Shown here: piece after piece, positions 43,300 through 52,593 of the stretch
How positions within the stretch are numbered: position 1 is the stretch's first letter
Layout of the letters: each line of letters opens with the position of its first letter
Source of the DNA: Jeotgalibacillus aurantiacus
Lineage (GTDB): Bacteria; Bacillota; Bacilli; Bacillales; Jeotgalibacillaceae
Reading direction: 5' to 3'
Assembly (NCBI RefSeq): GCF_020595125.1
Contig: NZ_JACNMS010000002.1
Location: 310,001 to 374,000 of the forward strand
DNA length: 64,000 bases
Translations under genes and position numbers: made by a program
Notes under the pieces: generated by a model
Told to the model about the DNA's origin: nothing
Databases searched by the model: none
The model's input: the letters and a program-made list of their open reading frames with translations, nothing else

Positions 43300-44597
43300 C
43301 TCGGTTCTCCTCCTTCTACACGATACTGGCTGATGATTTTTTGGACAAATGATGATTGGTTTAACTCATCAATAATGCCATTATGATTTTTTCTCGATAC
43401 AGGGTGCGTGATCAGAATGACTTCTGCTTCACCTGCTTTTTCTCCGGGACGCTGAATGATGGACCCGAGACTTGCTCCGTATCGTCCGTAAATGGATGTG
43501 AGCTCTGAAAATACGCCTACTTCATCTTTCACGAGCAGTCTATGGAAAAATTGTGCTTTCTGTTGATCCTGAGATTTCAGCTTTCTCTCATTTACATAGT
43601 CAATGTTTCTGCTGCCGGCTACACCAAGCAGTAAATTACGACACGCAGCGATCACATCAGATACAACAGAAGTTGCAGTTGGCATGGATCCTGCTCCAGG
43701 TCCGTAAAACATCGTTTCTCCCACGGCATCGCCATAGACATAAACCGCATTATATTCATTTCTTACGGACGCCATCGGATGAGAAGATTTTAAAAATACA
43801 GGCTCTACGCCGACTTCAACACCGTCCTCATCCCGCTCAGCATATCCAAGCATCTTCACGTGATAGCCGAACTGTTCTGCAAGTTCAATATCCTCTGTCG
43901 TAATGGACGTCATCCCCCGTACTTCCACATCATCGAGGAACACTTCCATTGAAAATGCGAGCGTTGCGAGAATCGCCATTTTTCTTGCTGCATCAAGACC
44001 TTCTACATCAGAGGTTGGATCACTTTCTGCAAAGCCAAGTTCCTGAGCTTTCTTTAATGCTTCGTCATATGACCAATTTTCTTCCTTCATCTTTGTCAAA
44101 ATGTAATTTGTTGTTCCGTTTACAATACCCATGATCGTGGATATTCTGTCAGAAGCAAGGCCATCCTCTAATGTTCTGATAATCGGGATCCCGCCTGCCA
44201 CACTCGCTTCATAATAAAGATCCGTTGCATTGTCACCTGCAAGCTTTAACAGCTTATGCCCGTGTAGAGCCATCAAATCCTTATTCGCTGTAACGACTGC
44301 TTTTTTAGACTGTAGCGCCTGTTCAATTGCTTCATGTGCACCTTCAATGCCACCCATAACCTCTACAATGACATCAATCGTCGCATCTTCTAATACTTCA
44401 TTAATATCTGTCGTTAAAATACTTCCATTTAAATCGGCGGCCCGGTGCTTATCCAGGTCTCTCACCGCAATCTTTTTGATTTTTACTTTTGCTCCGAGTT
44501 TTTGTGACAGCTGCTGCTCGTTTTCACGGATCATTGTCGCAACCCCGCTGCCTACCGTTCCAAACCCAAGCATTCCGATGTTAATCTCTTTTGTCAT
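43296..44597 (-). CDS. hom: Homoserine dehydrogenase
   Basis: 433 aa. NAD(P) domain '[17 protein letters not shown]', catalytic domain '[11 protein letters not shown]' and '[17 protein letters not shown]', and a C-terminal ACT domain (from about residue 345) with '[27 protein letters not shown]' for threonine feedback. The ATG at 44597 gives the usual length and has AGGTG seven bases upstream; the frame open to 44693 would start inside the promoter. Confidence 0.95.
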   Translation of the reverse strand: MTKEINIGMLGFGTVGSGVATMIRENEQQLSQKLGAKVKIKKIAVRDLDKHRAADLNGSILTTDINEVLEDATIDVIVEVMGGIEGAHEAIEQALQSKKAVVTANKDLMALHGHKLLKLAGDNATDLYYEASVAGGIPIIRTLEDGLASDRISTIMGIVNGTTNYILTKMKEENWSYDEALKKAQELGFAESDPTSDVEGLDAARKMAILATLAFSMEVFLDDVEVRGMTSITTEDIELAEQFGYHVKMLGYAERDEDGVEVGVEPVFLKSSHPMASVRNEYNAVYVYGDAVGETMFYGPGAGSMPTATSVVSDVIAACRNLLLGVAGSRNIDYVNERKLKSQDQQKAQFFHRLLVKDEVGVFSELTSIYGRYGASLGSIIQRPGEKAGEAEVILITHPVSRKNHNGIIDELNQSSFVQKIISQYRVEGGEPR

Positions 44598-44664
44598 AAT
44601 CATGCACCTGCTTTCACACGTCTCTGTTCTTTTTAAAAAGACATTTGTTTTTGATATACGGACA

Positions 44665-44693
44665 ATTATAGCGTTGCAGCAGACCAGTGACAA
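44665..44693 (-). promoter_or_regulatory. sigma-A promoter of hom-thrC-thrB
   Basis: On the minus strand TTGTCA (44688-44693), a 17-base spacer and a perfect TATAAT (44665-44670). The leader is about 60 nt and contains no T-box. Confidence 0.8.
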
Positions 44694-44817
44694 CCCAATT
44701 TCCTGTTTTTTTCTGAATAATTACAAGTAAACGGTTACATTTACGGACCATAATCATACTGGAAACTCCTATTCCGTTATGAGATGATAAATACATTAAT
44801 ACATAGGAGTGAACGTT

Positions 44818-45141
44818 TTGGTCAAAATAATGAATATCGCAGCGACTGCAGGTGGTATCGGCATATTAAATATCCTGTTAATGCTGGTATTGGATACAGG
44901 ATTTATAGAGATTTCCCTGCTCGCTGGAATCATCGGAATCGTAGTTGTCCGGTTTTTCACATCACCCGGTAATTACGCCAAAGCTAACCGTGCACCCGTT
45001 GAAACAGGATTGATGACGGTACAGCTGAAAGAGCAAAAGAAAGTGGTCTATCCAAAAACCATTGAATGGACAAGTATCGTCTATACAGCAGTATCTCTGG
45101 CAGCAGTGATTGTGCTTTATCGGGATTACTTCTTCACTTAA
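44818..45141 (+). CDS. Hypothetical membrane protein
   Basis: 107 aa from a TTG start with AGGAG eight bases upstream. Three hydrophobic segments: two in residues 8-48 and one near 82-100, the middle loop containing 'FFTSPGNYAKANRAP'. I do not recognise the family. Single gene with its own terminator, divergent from hom. Confidence 0.6.
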   Translation: MVKIMNIAATAGGIGILNILLMLVLDTGFIEISLLAGIIGIVVVRFFTSPGNYAKANRAPVETGLMTVQLKEQKKVVYPKTIEWTSIVYTAVSLAAVIVLYRDYFFT

Positions 45142-45165
45142 AAACCGGCATGGACCGGTTTTTTT
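45141..45165 (+). terminator. Terminator
   Basis: AAAACCGG / CCGGTTTT with a 6-base loop and further T, overlapping the stop codon. Confidence 0.75.
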
Positions 45166-45175
45166 GTTTGCACCC

Positions 45176-45202
45176 GTTTAGCGTGGTATTCATATCGGGT
45201 AA
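45176..45202 (+). promoter_or_regulatory. sigma-B-like promoter of the DUF1499/flavoprotein operon
   Basis: GTTTAG (45176-45181), 15 bases, GGGTAA (45197-45202); close to GTTTAA-N13-15-GGGTAT. It lies 38 bases before the first gene. Confidence 0.55.
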
Positions 45203-45240
45203 ACAATGAAGATGCAGAGACGGGACAAGGAGCATATAAC

Positions 45241-45657
45241 ATGATGAATGAACCATGGTTTTTAGCTATATTGGACACACGGGCTTATGAGTATGAGCAT
45301 TACCGCTACAGCGTTTGTTTTATTAATCAGTCAGATCAGATCATTAACGGAATTGAATATACAGCTAAAGGCTCTATAAAAGCCTATAACCGGACGCTGT
45401 CAGAAGCGGAGGAAAGTCGCAGCCTTGGAGAATTAAAACCGCAATATGTTGTTGAAATCGAACACATACCGAAAAACGGATTTATTGAGGACATGAGTTA
45501 CACCTTTACAATCCGTATCGGGGACCGGACAGAGGAAATTACCTACATTGTTCCGAAAAATCTGTCAGGCGCAGCTTATTCGCTATTTGATTTACCCGTC
45601 GTTCAGCAGAGAGGGTACATTTTCCCTCCAAACAGACCAGATACAGGAGTGAAATAA
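45241..45657 (+). CDS. Hypothetical protein, first gene of a three-gene operon
   Basis: 138 aa, no signal or membrane segment; beta-rich composition with 'YRYSVCFINQSDQIINGIEYTAKG' and 'IRIGDRTEEITYIVPKNLSG'. Ribosome site AAGGAG eight bases before the ATG. The stop abuts the DUF1499 start. I do not recognise the family; operon membership is its best clue. Confidence 0.65.
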   Translation: MMNEPWFLAILDTRAYEYEHYRYSVCFINQSDQIINGIEYTAKGSIKAYNRTLSEAEESRSLGELKPQYVVEIEHIPKNGFIEDMSYTFTIRIGDRTEEITYIVPKNLSGAAYSLFDLPVVQQRGYIFPPNRPDTGVK

Positions 45658-46032
45658 ATGAAAAACAGACTCGAAAACGGACGGCTGCTGCCGATCTCAA
45701 GTAAACCGAACAACGTATCAACCCAAACAGATCAGTCAGATAAAAAAATGGAGCCGCTGCCTTACAGAGGTAGCAAAGAAGATTCAAAAGCAAGATTGAA
45801 AAAAATCCTGCATGCGAATGAAAAGATCACGATCAAGAATGAATCGGAAAACATGATTTATGCAATCGAAACATCATCTTTCTTCCGGTTCAAGGATGAT
45901 ATTGATTTTTTATTTGATGATGAAAACCAGGTGATCCATTTTCGTTCAGCCTCAAGAACCGGCTATTCGGACATGGGAGTAAATAAAAAACGGATGCAGA
46001 AAATCACTGAATTGTATATGGAGGAGATTTAA
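45658..46032 (+). CDS. DUF1499-family protein
   Basis: 124 aa. The C-terminal half 'FRFKDDIDFLFDDENQVIHFRSASRTGYSDMGVNKKRM' is the DUF1499 signature (residues about 75-115). The N-terminal 50 residues are polar and low in order. There is no signal peptide. It starts one base after the preceding stop and shares its last base with the next start, so all three genes are translationally coupled. The family has no established function. Confidence 0.75.
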   Translation: MKNRLENGRLLPISSKPNNVSTQTDQSDKKMEPLPYRGSKEDSKARLKKILHANEKITIKNESENMIYAIETSSFFRFKDDIDFLFDDENQVIHFRSASRTGYSDMGVNKKRMQKITELYMEEI

Positions 46033-47507
46033 TGGAACGGTATCAGGTTGTCGTAATTGGTGGCGGTGCAGCAGGTATGACTGTCGCATCAGGCGTTGCA
46101 TCACTCGGAGCGAAAACAGCGTTAATTGAAAAGAAAGATTCCCTCGGTGGCGATTGTCTCCATTTCGGATGCGTGCCGTCAAAAGCGTTAATCAAAACGG
46201 CTAATATGGTGAGCGGTATGTTCACAACAGCTGAAGAGCTTGGATTTACAGTGAATGGCGATCTGAATTTTGAACAGGTTAAAAACAGAGTGAACAGCGC
46301 AAGAAATACGATACAGGAACACGACAATACAAAACGATTCACTGATATGGGTGTTGATATTTATTTTGGTGGCGCATCATTTGAATCAAGCCATGAGATT
46401 AAAATCGGCAACGGTGAAACGATCTATGGAGAAAAGATTGTTATTGCTACAGGCTCCCAGCCCGTCATTCCGCCTATTGAAGGACTTAAAGATAGCCCGT
46501 TTGTGACGAATGAAACCATTTTCGACCTCCCTTCCCTGCCAAAGAGGCTCGGGGTAATCGGAGGAGGAACAATCGGTTTGGAAATGGCTCAGGCATTCTC
46601 CCGCCTTGGATCAGACGTGATGGTTTTTGAAGGAGCAGGTCAGATCTTCACAAAAGAAGACCGCGATATTACACGCTTTATGCAAAACGAATTAAAAAAT
46701 GAGTTTACAATTGAGCTGAACACCACTGTAAAACACGTAAGCTATGAAAATAATGAGTTCGAGCTTACAGTGGCAAAAGGATCCGGCACTGAGACAGTAA
46801 AAGTTGATACCCTGCTTGTTGCAGCGGGAAGAAAGCCGGCCATAGATGCTCTTGCGTTATCTAAAGCAGGCGTTGAGGCTGTTAAAGGCTTTATTAAAAC
46901 GGATGCTTCCTTCCGGACTTCAAGAACGCATATTTTTGCTGTTGGTGACACAATCAATACGCTGCCTTTTACACATGCGGCAGGTGAAGAAGCGAAAACC
47001 GTTGTTTCAAATGTTCTCTTTGGCTTGAGAAATTCACTTGATCATTCAACAACACCATGGGTAACTTTCACGACCCCTGAAGTTTTCCATCTCGGAAAAA
47101 CTGAGCAGGAGGCCGAAGAAGCCGGAATCGAATACAAAGTTTACAGAGCTCACCTTGACGAAGTGGACCGTTTCGTTACCGCACACGAATCAAGAGGATT
47201 TGTTAAGCTGATCACAGACAAAAAAGGCTACATTATCGGTGCACATGCCGCCGGAACAGAAGCTGGAGAATGGATGCAGCTTGCTGTATTCGCCATGAAA
47301 AACAAAAAGAAAATCGGCAGCCTCTCGCGTATGGTCTACTCCTACCCGATCAAAGCAGGCGCACTGCAAAAAGCAGCAGACCTGTACTGGAGAGAAAAAC
47401 TCTTTGACGGACCACTGCCGAAGCTGACAAAAAAGTTTTTCGAACTCAAATTCCGCGCAACCTCTTCCGGACACGAGAAAACTGAAAACGATCCGGAATT
47501 AAATTAG
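46032..47507 (+). CDS. MerA/Lpd-like FAD pyridine-nucleotide disulfide oxidoreductase
   Basis: 491 aa. FAD motif 'VVVIGGGAAGMTVASG', redox-active disulfide C42/C47 in 'GGDCLHFGCVPSK', NAD(P) motif 'LGVIGGGTIGLEMAQ', FAD motif 2 'IFAVGDT'. It lacks the N-terminal metal-binding domain and the C-terminal Cys pair of true mercuric reductase. The His-Glu pair of lipoamide dehydrogenases (HxHPTxxE) is replaced by 'VYSYPIKAGA'. So it is neither a normal MerA nor a normal Lpd; the substrate is unknown. Last gene of the operon. Confidence 0.8.
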   Translation: MERYQVVVIGGGAAGMTVASGVASLGAKTALIEKKDSLGGDCLHFGCVPSKALIKTANMVSGMFTTAEELGFTVNGDLNFEQVKNRVNSARNTIQEHDNTKRFTDMGVDIYFGGASFESSHEIKIGNGETIYGEKIVIATGSQPVIPPIEGLKDSPFVTNETIFDLPSLPKRLGVIGGGTIGLEMAQAFSRLGSDVMVFEGAGQIFTKEDRDITRFMQNELKNEFTIELNTTVKHVSYENNEFELTVAKGSGTETVKVDTLLVAAGRKPAIDALALSKAGVEAVKGFIKTDASFRTSRTHIFAVGDTINTLPFTHAAGEEAKTVVSNVLFGLRNSLDHSTTPWVTFTTPEVFHLGKTEQEAEEAGIEYKVYRAHLDEVDRFVTAHESRGFVKLITDKKGYIIGAHAAGTEAGEWMQLAVFAMKNKKKIGSLSRMVYSYPIKAGALQKAADLYWREKLFDGPLPKLTKKFFELKFRATSSGHEKTENDPELN

Positions 47508-47510
47508 TCA

Positions 47511-47545
47511 AAAAACTGGACGGGAATGACCTGTCCAGTTTTTTC
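47511..47545 (+). terminator. Terminator of the flavoprotein operon
   Basis: A stem AAAACTGGAC / GTCCAGTTTT, extended by further imperfect pairs, and a T run to 47545. Confidence 0.8.
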
Positions 47546-47605
47546 ATCATTTATGTCTTTTACAATATATACATATATATAAGCTTTTTATTTTCACTGT
47601 CAGAA

Positions 47606-47721
47606 GTGCCGGGTCATTCCGTAGACTCCTGCGGCAGAGAAGCGACAGGTGAGACAGCGTAATGCGCAGCAAAAGCTTGGCTCACCGCGCGGCCGCGGAA
47701 AGCGAAGGAATGATCCGGCAC
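47606..47721 (+). repeat. Structured intergenic repeat, copy B
   Basis: 116 bp with a 15-bp terminal inverted repeat containing one G-T pair (GTGCCGGGTCATTCC at 47606-47620, GGAATGATCCGGCAC at 47707-47721). Same internal blocks as copy A: GTAGACTCCTGCGGCAGA, ACAGGTGAGACAGC, GGCTCACCGCGCGGCCGCG, AAAGCGAAGGAATGA. It lies between two terminators of convergent operons. Confidence 0.75.
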
Positions 47722-47747
47722 GGTTTTTTATAACTTTCATTACTTTT

Positions 47748-47775
47748 AAAAAGCAGCCAAACGGCTGCTTTTTTT
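47748..47775. terminator. proA terminator
   Basis: AAAAAGCAGCC / GGCTGCTTTTT with a 4-base loop, at the end of the pro operon; flanked by A and T runs so usable in both directions. Confidence 0.85.
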
Positions 47776-49036
47776 ATCGTACCTGACCATCACCGGTCAT
47801 TACATATTTGATTGTCGTTAACGCAGGTAACCCCATAGGTCCTCTTGCGTGAAGTTTCTGAGTAGAGATCCCAATCTCTGCACCAAAGCCTAAGGCACTG
47901 CCATCTGTGAAACGTGTAGAAGCATTCTGGTAAATCGCTGCTGCATCAACCAGTCCTTTAAAGCGTTTTGCCGTTTTTTCATCTTCAGTCACAATCGCCT
48001 CTGAATGCTTCGTTCCATACTCATCGATATGAGCAATCGCTTCATTCACATCAGAAACAATCTTCATAGCAATATCAAGGCTTAAAAACTCGTTGGCCCA
48101 GTGATCTTCTTCTGCAGCCTCGGCATTAGGAATCAATTCTACTGCTTTTTGATCACCAAAAACCGAAATGTTATTTTCATTTAATATATCAATCAGCTCA
48201 TCCTTATGCTTTGCAAGGAACGCTTCGTGAATAATCACCGTTTCCGCTGCATTACATACCGCAGGACGATCTGTTTTGGCATTGACAAGAATCGCAAATG
48301 CTTTTTTAGCATCGGCATGCTCATCAATATAAATGTGACAGTTACCTACTCCCGTCTCAAGTACCGGTACAGTCGCATTGTTGACAACTGCCTGGATCAG
48401 TTTACCCCCACCTCTCGGGATCAGAACATCAATATGCTCTTTCATTGTAAACAGTTCCTGAGTAGCTGAACGGTCTGTACTGTCGATAAATTGAACAGCA
48501 TCTGAGGAAATCACAGTATTTTCAAGTGCTTCCTTGATGACTTCTACAATTTTACGATTTGAATTAATCGCTGATGAACCACCTTTTAGAACGATTGCAT
48601 TGCCTGATTTCAAAGCAAGACCGGTTGCATCTGCTGTCACGTTTGGACGGGCTTCATAAATCATACCGATTACGCCTAATGGAACCCGAACGGTCTGAAC
48701 GTTTAACCCATTATCAAGTGTCCACTCATCCGTCACTTCACCTGCAGGATCTTCAAGCTTTGCCACCTGTCTCAGCCCTTCAGCAAAGTCTTTTACACGG
48801 TCCTGATCAAGTGCCAGACGATCCATATAAGCAGCATCATAGCCTGCTTCACGGCCATTTTTAAGGTCTGCCTCATTGGCAGTCAGAATATCATTGCTGC
48901 GTACTTCCAGATGATCTGCAATTGTATTTAATGCAGCGTTTTTTTCTTCCGTTGACAGAAGACCAAGCTCCTTTGAAGCCTTTTGTGCAAGCTTTGCCTG
49001 TTCTTTAACATTTGTCTTTTCGATGACTGTAGTCAC
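47774..49036 (-). CDS. proA: Gamma-glutamyl phosphate reductase
   Basis: 420 aa. NADPH-dependent reduction of gamma-glutamyl phosphate in proline synthesis. Catalytic Cys in 'DRPAVCNAAETVIIHE', with 'YEARPNVTADATGLALKSGNA' and 'PRGGGKLIQAVVNNATVPVLETGVG'. The GTG at 49036 is seven bases after AAAGGAG; a TTG one codon earlier is less well spaced. Last gene of proC-proB-proA. Confidence 0.94.
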   Translation of the reverse strand: MTTVIEKTNVKEQAKLAQKASKELGLLSTEEKNAALNTIADHLEVRSNDILTANEADLKNGREAGYDAAYMDRLALDQDRVKDFAEGLRQVAKLEDPAGEVTDEWTLDNGLNVQTVRVPLGVIGMIYEARPNVTADATGLALKSGNAIVLKGGSSAINSNRKIVEVIKEALENTVISSDAVQFIDSTDRSATQELFTMKEHIDVLIPRGGGKLIQAVVNNATVPVLETGVGNCHIYIDEHADAKKAFAILVNAKTDRPAVCNAAETVIIHEAFLAKHKDELIDILNENNISVFGDQKAVELIPNAEAAEEDHWANEFLSLDIAMKIVSDVNEAIAHIDEYGTKHSEAIVTEDEKTAKRFKGLVDAAAIYQNASTRFTDGSALGFGAEIGISTQKLHARGPMGLPALTTIKYVMTGDGQVR

Positions 49037-49099
49037 CAAACCACTCCTTTTAATTTTTGGGGTTTATCACGATTGTTATTACAGTACAGTAAATATTGT

Positions 49100-50218
49100 T
49101 TATACGCCGATCGGGATCGCCACTTCCAATTCGCAAACAAAGGAATCATTGTGAACCGCTGCTTCCGCTTCCTCTGTTTCGTTCATTTGGAAGTTCTCAA
49201 GATCTGCTGAAGAATAATTGACGATTCCTAATCCAAGCTTGTTCTTTTTTGTGTCCAGAATCCGGACGACACTGCCTTTCTTAAAGTAGCCGTTAATTTG
49301 ATAGATCTGACTTGGCAGAAGGTTTCCTTTTTCATTCACAATGGTATCTTTTGCATCCTCTTCAATGAGAATCTCACCTTCCGGACCTGAGTTGAAGGCA
49401 ATCCATTGACGTTTGTGATCAAGATTAATGTCAAGTTCATTTACGCCAAAATACGTTCCGCGTGCTGTTTCATATACAGCGTCAACCAGAATATTCGGGA
49501 CACCTGCTTTTCCTAGGAAAGATGGTATTCCGGATGCCATTGAAATTTTAAAGGCATCAATTTTGGAACGCATACCTCCTGTCCCGACTGCGGAACCGGG
49601 TTCTCCAGCCATATCCTCAATATCTTGTGTGATTTCTGTCACTTCCGGTAATAACTCTGCCTCAGGGTTTTTGCGTGGGTCATCGTTATACAGACCATCA
49701 ATGTCAGACAGAATAATTAACTGATCGGAATCCACAAGACCTGCTACTTTGGCAGAAAGCGTATCATTATCTCCAAAACGGAGACGATCCGTCGTGACCG
49801 TATCGTTTTCATTTACGATTGGTACGATTCCGCGTTCCAGTAACACATTAATCGTGTTTCTAACGTTGTTATAGCGCGTCTCATCGGAGAAATCACTGCG
49901 CGTAATTAAAATTTGTGAAGCAGCGTATCCATGAGATGAGAATAATTCAGAGTAGGTTTCAATTAGTCTTCCCTGTCCAATTGCAGCTGCCGCCTGCTTT
50001 TCCGGCAGTGATGATGGACGGTTAACGAAACCGAGTGTACGGTAACCGGCTGCAACCGCTCCGGATGAAACGAGAACGACTTCGTGCCCGTCATCCTTTA
50101 ATTCTGCAACCTGATCTGTAATCCGCTGAATTTTTCTTCTGCTGATATCTCCTGATGAACTTGTTAAAGAACTGCTTCCGATTTTAATTACAACTCTTTT
50201 TTGACTGTCCGATGTCAT
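49100..50218 (-). CDS. proB: Glutamate 5-kinase
   Basis: 372 aa. Amino-acid-kinase domain ('VVIKIGSSSLTSSSG', 'LVSSGAVAAGY', 'VGTGGMRSKIDAFKIS') and a C-terminal PUA domain from about residue 275. First step of proline synthesis, normally inhibited by proline. The ATG has CAGGAG seven bases upstream. A 63-base gap to proA and 42 bases from proC suggest one operon. Confidence 0.94.
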   Translation of the reverse strand: MTSDSQKRVVIKIGSSSLTSSSGDISRRKIQRITDQVAELKDDGHEVVLVSSGAVAAGYRTLGFVNRPSSLPEKQAAAAIGQGRLIETYSELFSSHGYAASQILITRSDFSDETRYNNVRNTINVLLERGIVPIVNENDTVTTDRLRFGDNDTLSAKVAGLVDSDQLIILSDIDGLYNDDPRKNPEAELLPEVTEITQDIEDMAGEPGSAVGTGGMRSKIDAFKISMASGIPSFLGKAGVPNILVDAVYETARGTYFGVNELDINLDHKRQWIAFNSGPEGEILIEEDAKDTIVNEKGNLLPSQIYQINGYFKKGSVVRILDTKKNKLGLGIVNYSSADLENFQMNETEEAEAAVHNDSFVCELEVAIPIGV

Positions 50219-50260
50219 GCTATCACTCCTGATTAGTATTTCTCTATCTTTGTACGGTGG

Positions 50261-51100
50261 TTACTGCACCGTTGCTTTAGCCATTTGTTCTGTGATTTCC
50301 TTGGATCTGTTCATTGCGCCTTCAATCGCTGCTTTAATGGCGTTTCCTCCACCGCTTTCTTCTAAAGCATTCAGTCCGGCTGCGGTTGTACCATTTGGCG
50401 ACGTTACATTTTGTCTGAGCTCAGTTGGTGTTTCATCACGCTCAATCATCATTTTTGCAGCGCCTAAAATTGTCTGGGCACCAATTTCACGGGCCTGTTT
50501 TACATCCATCCCGTTTTCATGTGCCGTCTTTTCAATGTGTTCCATCAAATAATAGAAGTAAGCCGGTCCACTGCCTGCAATGCCTGTAAACAAATCCATC
50601 TGGTCTTCATCAATCACATATACCTCACCGATTGATGCCAGCAGGCTTTTCGCAAGCTTGACATTTTTCATCGTCACATTTTCTCCCGGTGAGATGGCAG
50701 TCGCTGATTCTCTCAGCATACTCGACGTATTTGGCATCACTCTGATGACCTGCTGTCCTTCATTCAGATGCTGTTCCATAAATTCCGTTGAAATCCCTGC
50801 AAGTACGCTCATTACAACCTGATTCGGTTTAATAGAGTCTTTAATGGATAACAATGATTGTTCAGCATCTTTTGGCTTCATCGCTAAAATGATGACATCA
50901 TAAGAAGAAAGATTTACTTTGTCTCTTACAATTCCCTGAATGCCATAGCGGTTATGAAGCTCAAACAACCGGTCTTCATTGCTTCTGTTCGTTGCCGTTA
51001 CCTGGTGAGGCTCGAGTGTACCTGTTTGTACAATCCCTGAAATCATCGCTTCCGCCATGTTTCCAGCCCCAATAAAGGCTACTCTGATTTCTGATGACAT
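50261..51100 (-). CDS. proC: Pyrroline-5-carboxylate reductase
   Basis: 279 aa. N-terminal NADPH fold 'VAFIGAGNMAEAMISGI', 'VMPNTSSMLRESATA', and C-terminal dimerisation domain with 'GIAGSGPAYFYYLMEHIEKTA' and 'VTSPNGTTAAGLNALE'. Final step of proline synthesis. First gene of the pro operon. No T-box precedes it; the 295-base gap 51101-51395 holds only a weak promoter-like sequence and the terminator of the next gene. Confidence 0.94.
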   Translation of the reverse strand: MSSEIRVAFIGAGNMAEAMISGIVQTGTLEPHQVTATNRSNEDRLFELHNRYGIQGIVRDKVNLSSYDVIILAMKPKDAEQSLLSIKDSIKPNQVVMSVLAGISTEFMEQHLNEGQQVIRVMPNTSSMLRESATAISPGENVTMKNVKLAKSLLASIGEVYVIDEDQMDLFTGIAGSGPAYFYYLMEHIEKTAHENGMDVKQAREIGAQTILGAAKMMIERDETPTELRQNVTSPNGTTAAGLNALEESGGGNAIKAAIEGAMNRSKEITEQMAKATVQ

Positions 51101-51348
51101 AAACGTCCCATCTCCTTCAATTCATTAATTATTCATATTGCGCTCGCTGTTTTGTTCGCTCTGTTTTAATCACGAATATTATCGTAACACGTAGGAAATT
51201 TTCATCAAGAGTAATCGGGGAAGTAGTGAGTTACAGTCAGTTAACGGGAGTGAAAGCGTTATCAAGGGGCTGTATTTTTTAATAATGCGTGAATTTGCGG
51301 TTTTAGATGACGAGAGCGTGAAATTTGAGATATTTACATTTGAGGAAC

Positions 51349-51380
51349 AAAAAAACGGACCCCTGTATAATCGGGATCCG
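51349..51380 (-). terminator. Terminator of the GGCT-like gene
   Basis: CGGACCCC / GGGATCCG stem with a G-T pair, followed on the minus strand by seven T. Confidence 0.75.
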
Positions 51381-51395
51381 CAGACTCTTAGCTGT

Positions 51396-52232
51396 TTATT
51401 CGACCGTTACGTTAAATTTTTCTTTTAAATCCTGTACGAGCTTTTTATGATACTCATCGCTGACGACATTTTTTGATCCTCTGATAATTTCTGTCGCGTA
51501 ATGAAGTGGTGGTGCAATCTCTTCAGACGGATCAATAACAATAAAAGAGATGCTTTTCTCATACGTGCGGTCACCGACACGGACATCAATCATCACCGGG
51601 CGATACATCCCCGTGTGAACCCCTTCCCGCTCAAATAAATAAGCAAGGGCTTCCTGATTCACTTTATATAACACACCCTCACCAGGCTGACCTGTTTCTA
51701 TTATATTCGCACGCCCTCCGTCGTGAACAGTAAGACTGTAATTCATTTCAAGTCTGTCTGTTACACCACCGCCAATTTTATTTATAAACAGATGATCAAC
51801 TGAGGCCAGTTTAAAACGTTCATTATCCATACAGGAACCATACGCATAGTAATAATGAACAGGACGGTCGAGTTCAAGGTGTACAAGCCAATCATTAAAC
51901 CTGACTTCTTCCGCTTTCTGATGTGAACCGTCATCCACCTGTGTAAGAGCGTCCACTTCTCCTAAATGATCAGTCATCACTTTGATCTTTTCAACTTTTC
52001 CTGTTTTCTTCATCCATTTTATTACGTCATCAGCTTTTTCATCCGCCACTTGATAAAGTTCCCCATATGAGGTCTGATTCTCTGAAGGAACAAGTATCGG
52101 ATCCAAGTGATCACCTACATACAGTTTTCCTGCCGTTTTAGCCTGTGAAGCCAATAACGTTTCATTGAAAATTAAATCGTGAGCAGTACCATGTTTTCTT
52201 AAAGTCCCATATACAAAAAAAATCTGACTCAA
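51396..52232 (-). CDS. Two-domain gamma-glutamylcyclotransferase-like protein (YkqA-like)
   Basis: 278 aa. Two cyclotransferase-type domains: the N-terminal one starts 'FFVYGTLRKHGTAHDLI', the C-terminal one 'YYYAYGSCMDNERF' (near residue 128) with 'GEGVLYKVNQEALAYLFEREG' further on. This tandem layout is that of B. subtilis YkqA. It would act on gamma-glutamyl amines or peptides; the substrate is unknown. A TTG start at 52232 is nine bases after AGGAGG; the in-frame ATG at 52241 abuts the ribosome site. Confidence 0.75.
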   Translation of the reverse strand: MSQIFFVYGTLRKHGTAHDLIFNETLLASQAKTAGKLYVGDHLDPILVPSENQTSYGELYQVADEKADDVIKWMKKTGKVEKIKVMTDHLGEVDALTQVDDGSHQKAEEVRFNDWLVHLELDRPVHYYYAYGSCMDNERFKLASVDHLFINKIGGGVTDRLEMNYSLTVHDGGRANIIETGQPGEGVLYKVNQEALAYLFEREGVHTGMYRPVMIDVRVGDRTYEKSISFIVIDPSEEIAPPLHYATEIIRGSKNVVSDEYHKKLVQDLKEKFNVTVE

Positions 52233-52305
52233 TCTGATCATCCTCCTGTTATGTTAACTATCATTGGCCGCGCACGCATGTTCGTGTTAAAGTAAAGATG
52301 GTGAT

Positions 52306-52527
52306 ATGATGAATCTAATAAGATGGAGCTACGCAGGACGAGGCAGAATTCGGGCTTATTTTGAAGAAATCCCCCACTCTACTGTGTTTCTCTCAAGAAT
52401 AAGAAATAAATACTTTGTCCGTTATGTAGATTGGCATCGCTCTGATCCTGTTGTCAGCCGTGACGATCTTGCTGTGATGGAAAGGATCATTAACGATGAG
52501 CAGCAACTGAATGATCGTGGCAGCTAA
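52306..52527 (+). CDS. Small hypothetical protein
   Basis: 73 aa, basic and aromatic: 'IRWSYAGRGRIRAYFEEIPHSTVFLSRIRNKYFVRYVDWHR'. No signal or membrane helix. The ribosome site is weak (GATGGTG), and either of two adjacent ATGs could be used. I do not recognise the family. Divergent from the ykqA-like gene. Confidence 0.45.
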   Translation: MMNLIRWSYAGRGRIRAYFEEIPHSTVFLSRIRNKYFVRYVDWHRSDPVVSRDDLAVMERIINDEQQLNDRGS

Positions 52528-52593
52528 ACAGATCGTTGATTCTACGATAGTAAATAAGATGATAAAATGCAAGATTGAACGGAGTGTAGCAAC

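Noticed and set aside
44598-44800. Possible T-box or threonine leader before hom
   Set aside because: The leader is only about 60 nt, and no T-box antiterminator sequence or terminator is present.
46032-47507. Annotation as mercuric reductase
   Set aside because: No N-terminal heavy-metal domain, no C-terminal Cys pair and no mer genes nearby, so only the wider flavoprotein family is claimed.
51101-51260. Possible T-box or clear promoter before proC
   Set aside because: No T-box motif; the best promoter-like match (TTGATG and GATAAT) has a 19-base spacer and was left out of the features.
51285-51428. 48-codon open frame starting ATGCGTGAA
   Set aside because: No ribosome binding site, and it overlaps both the terminator and the 3' end of the ykqA-like gene on the other strand.
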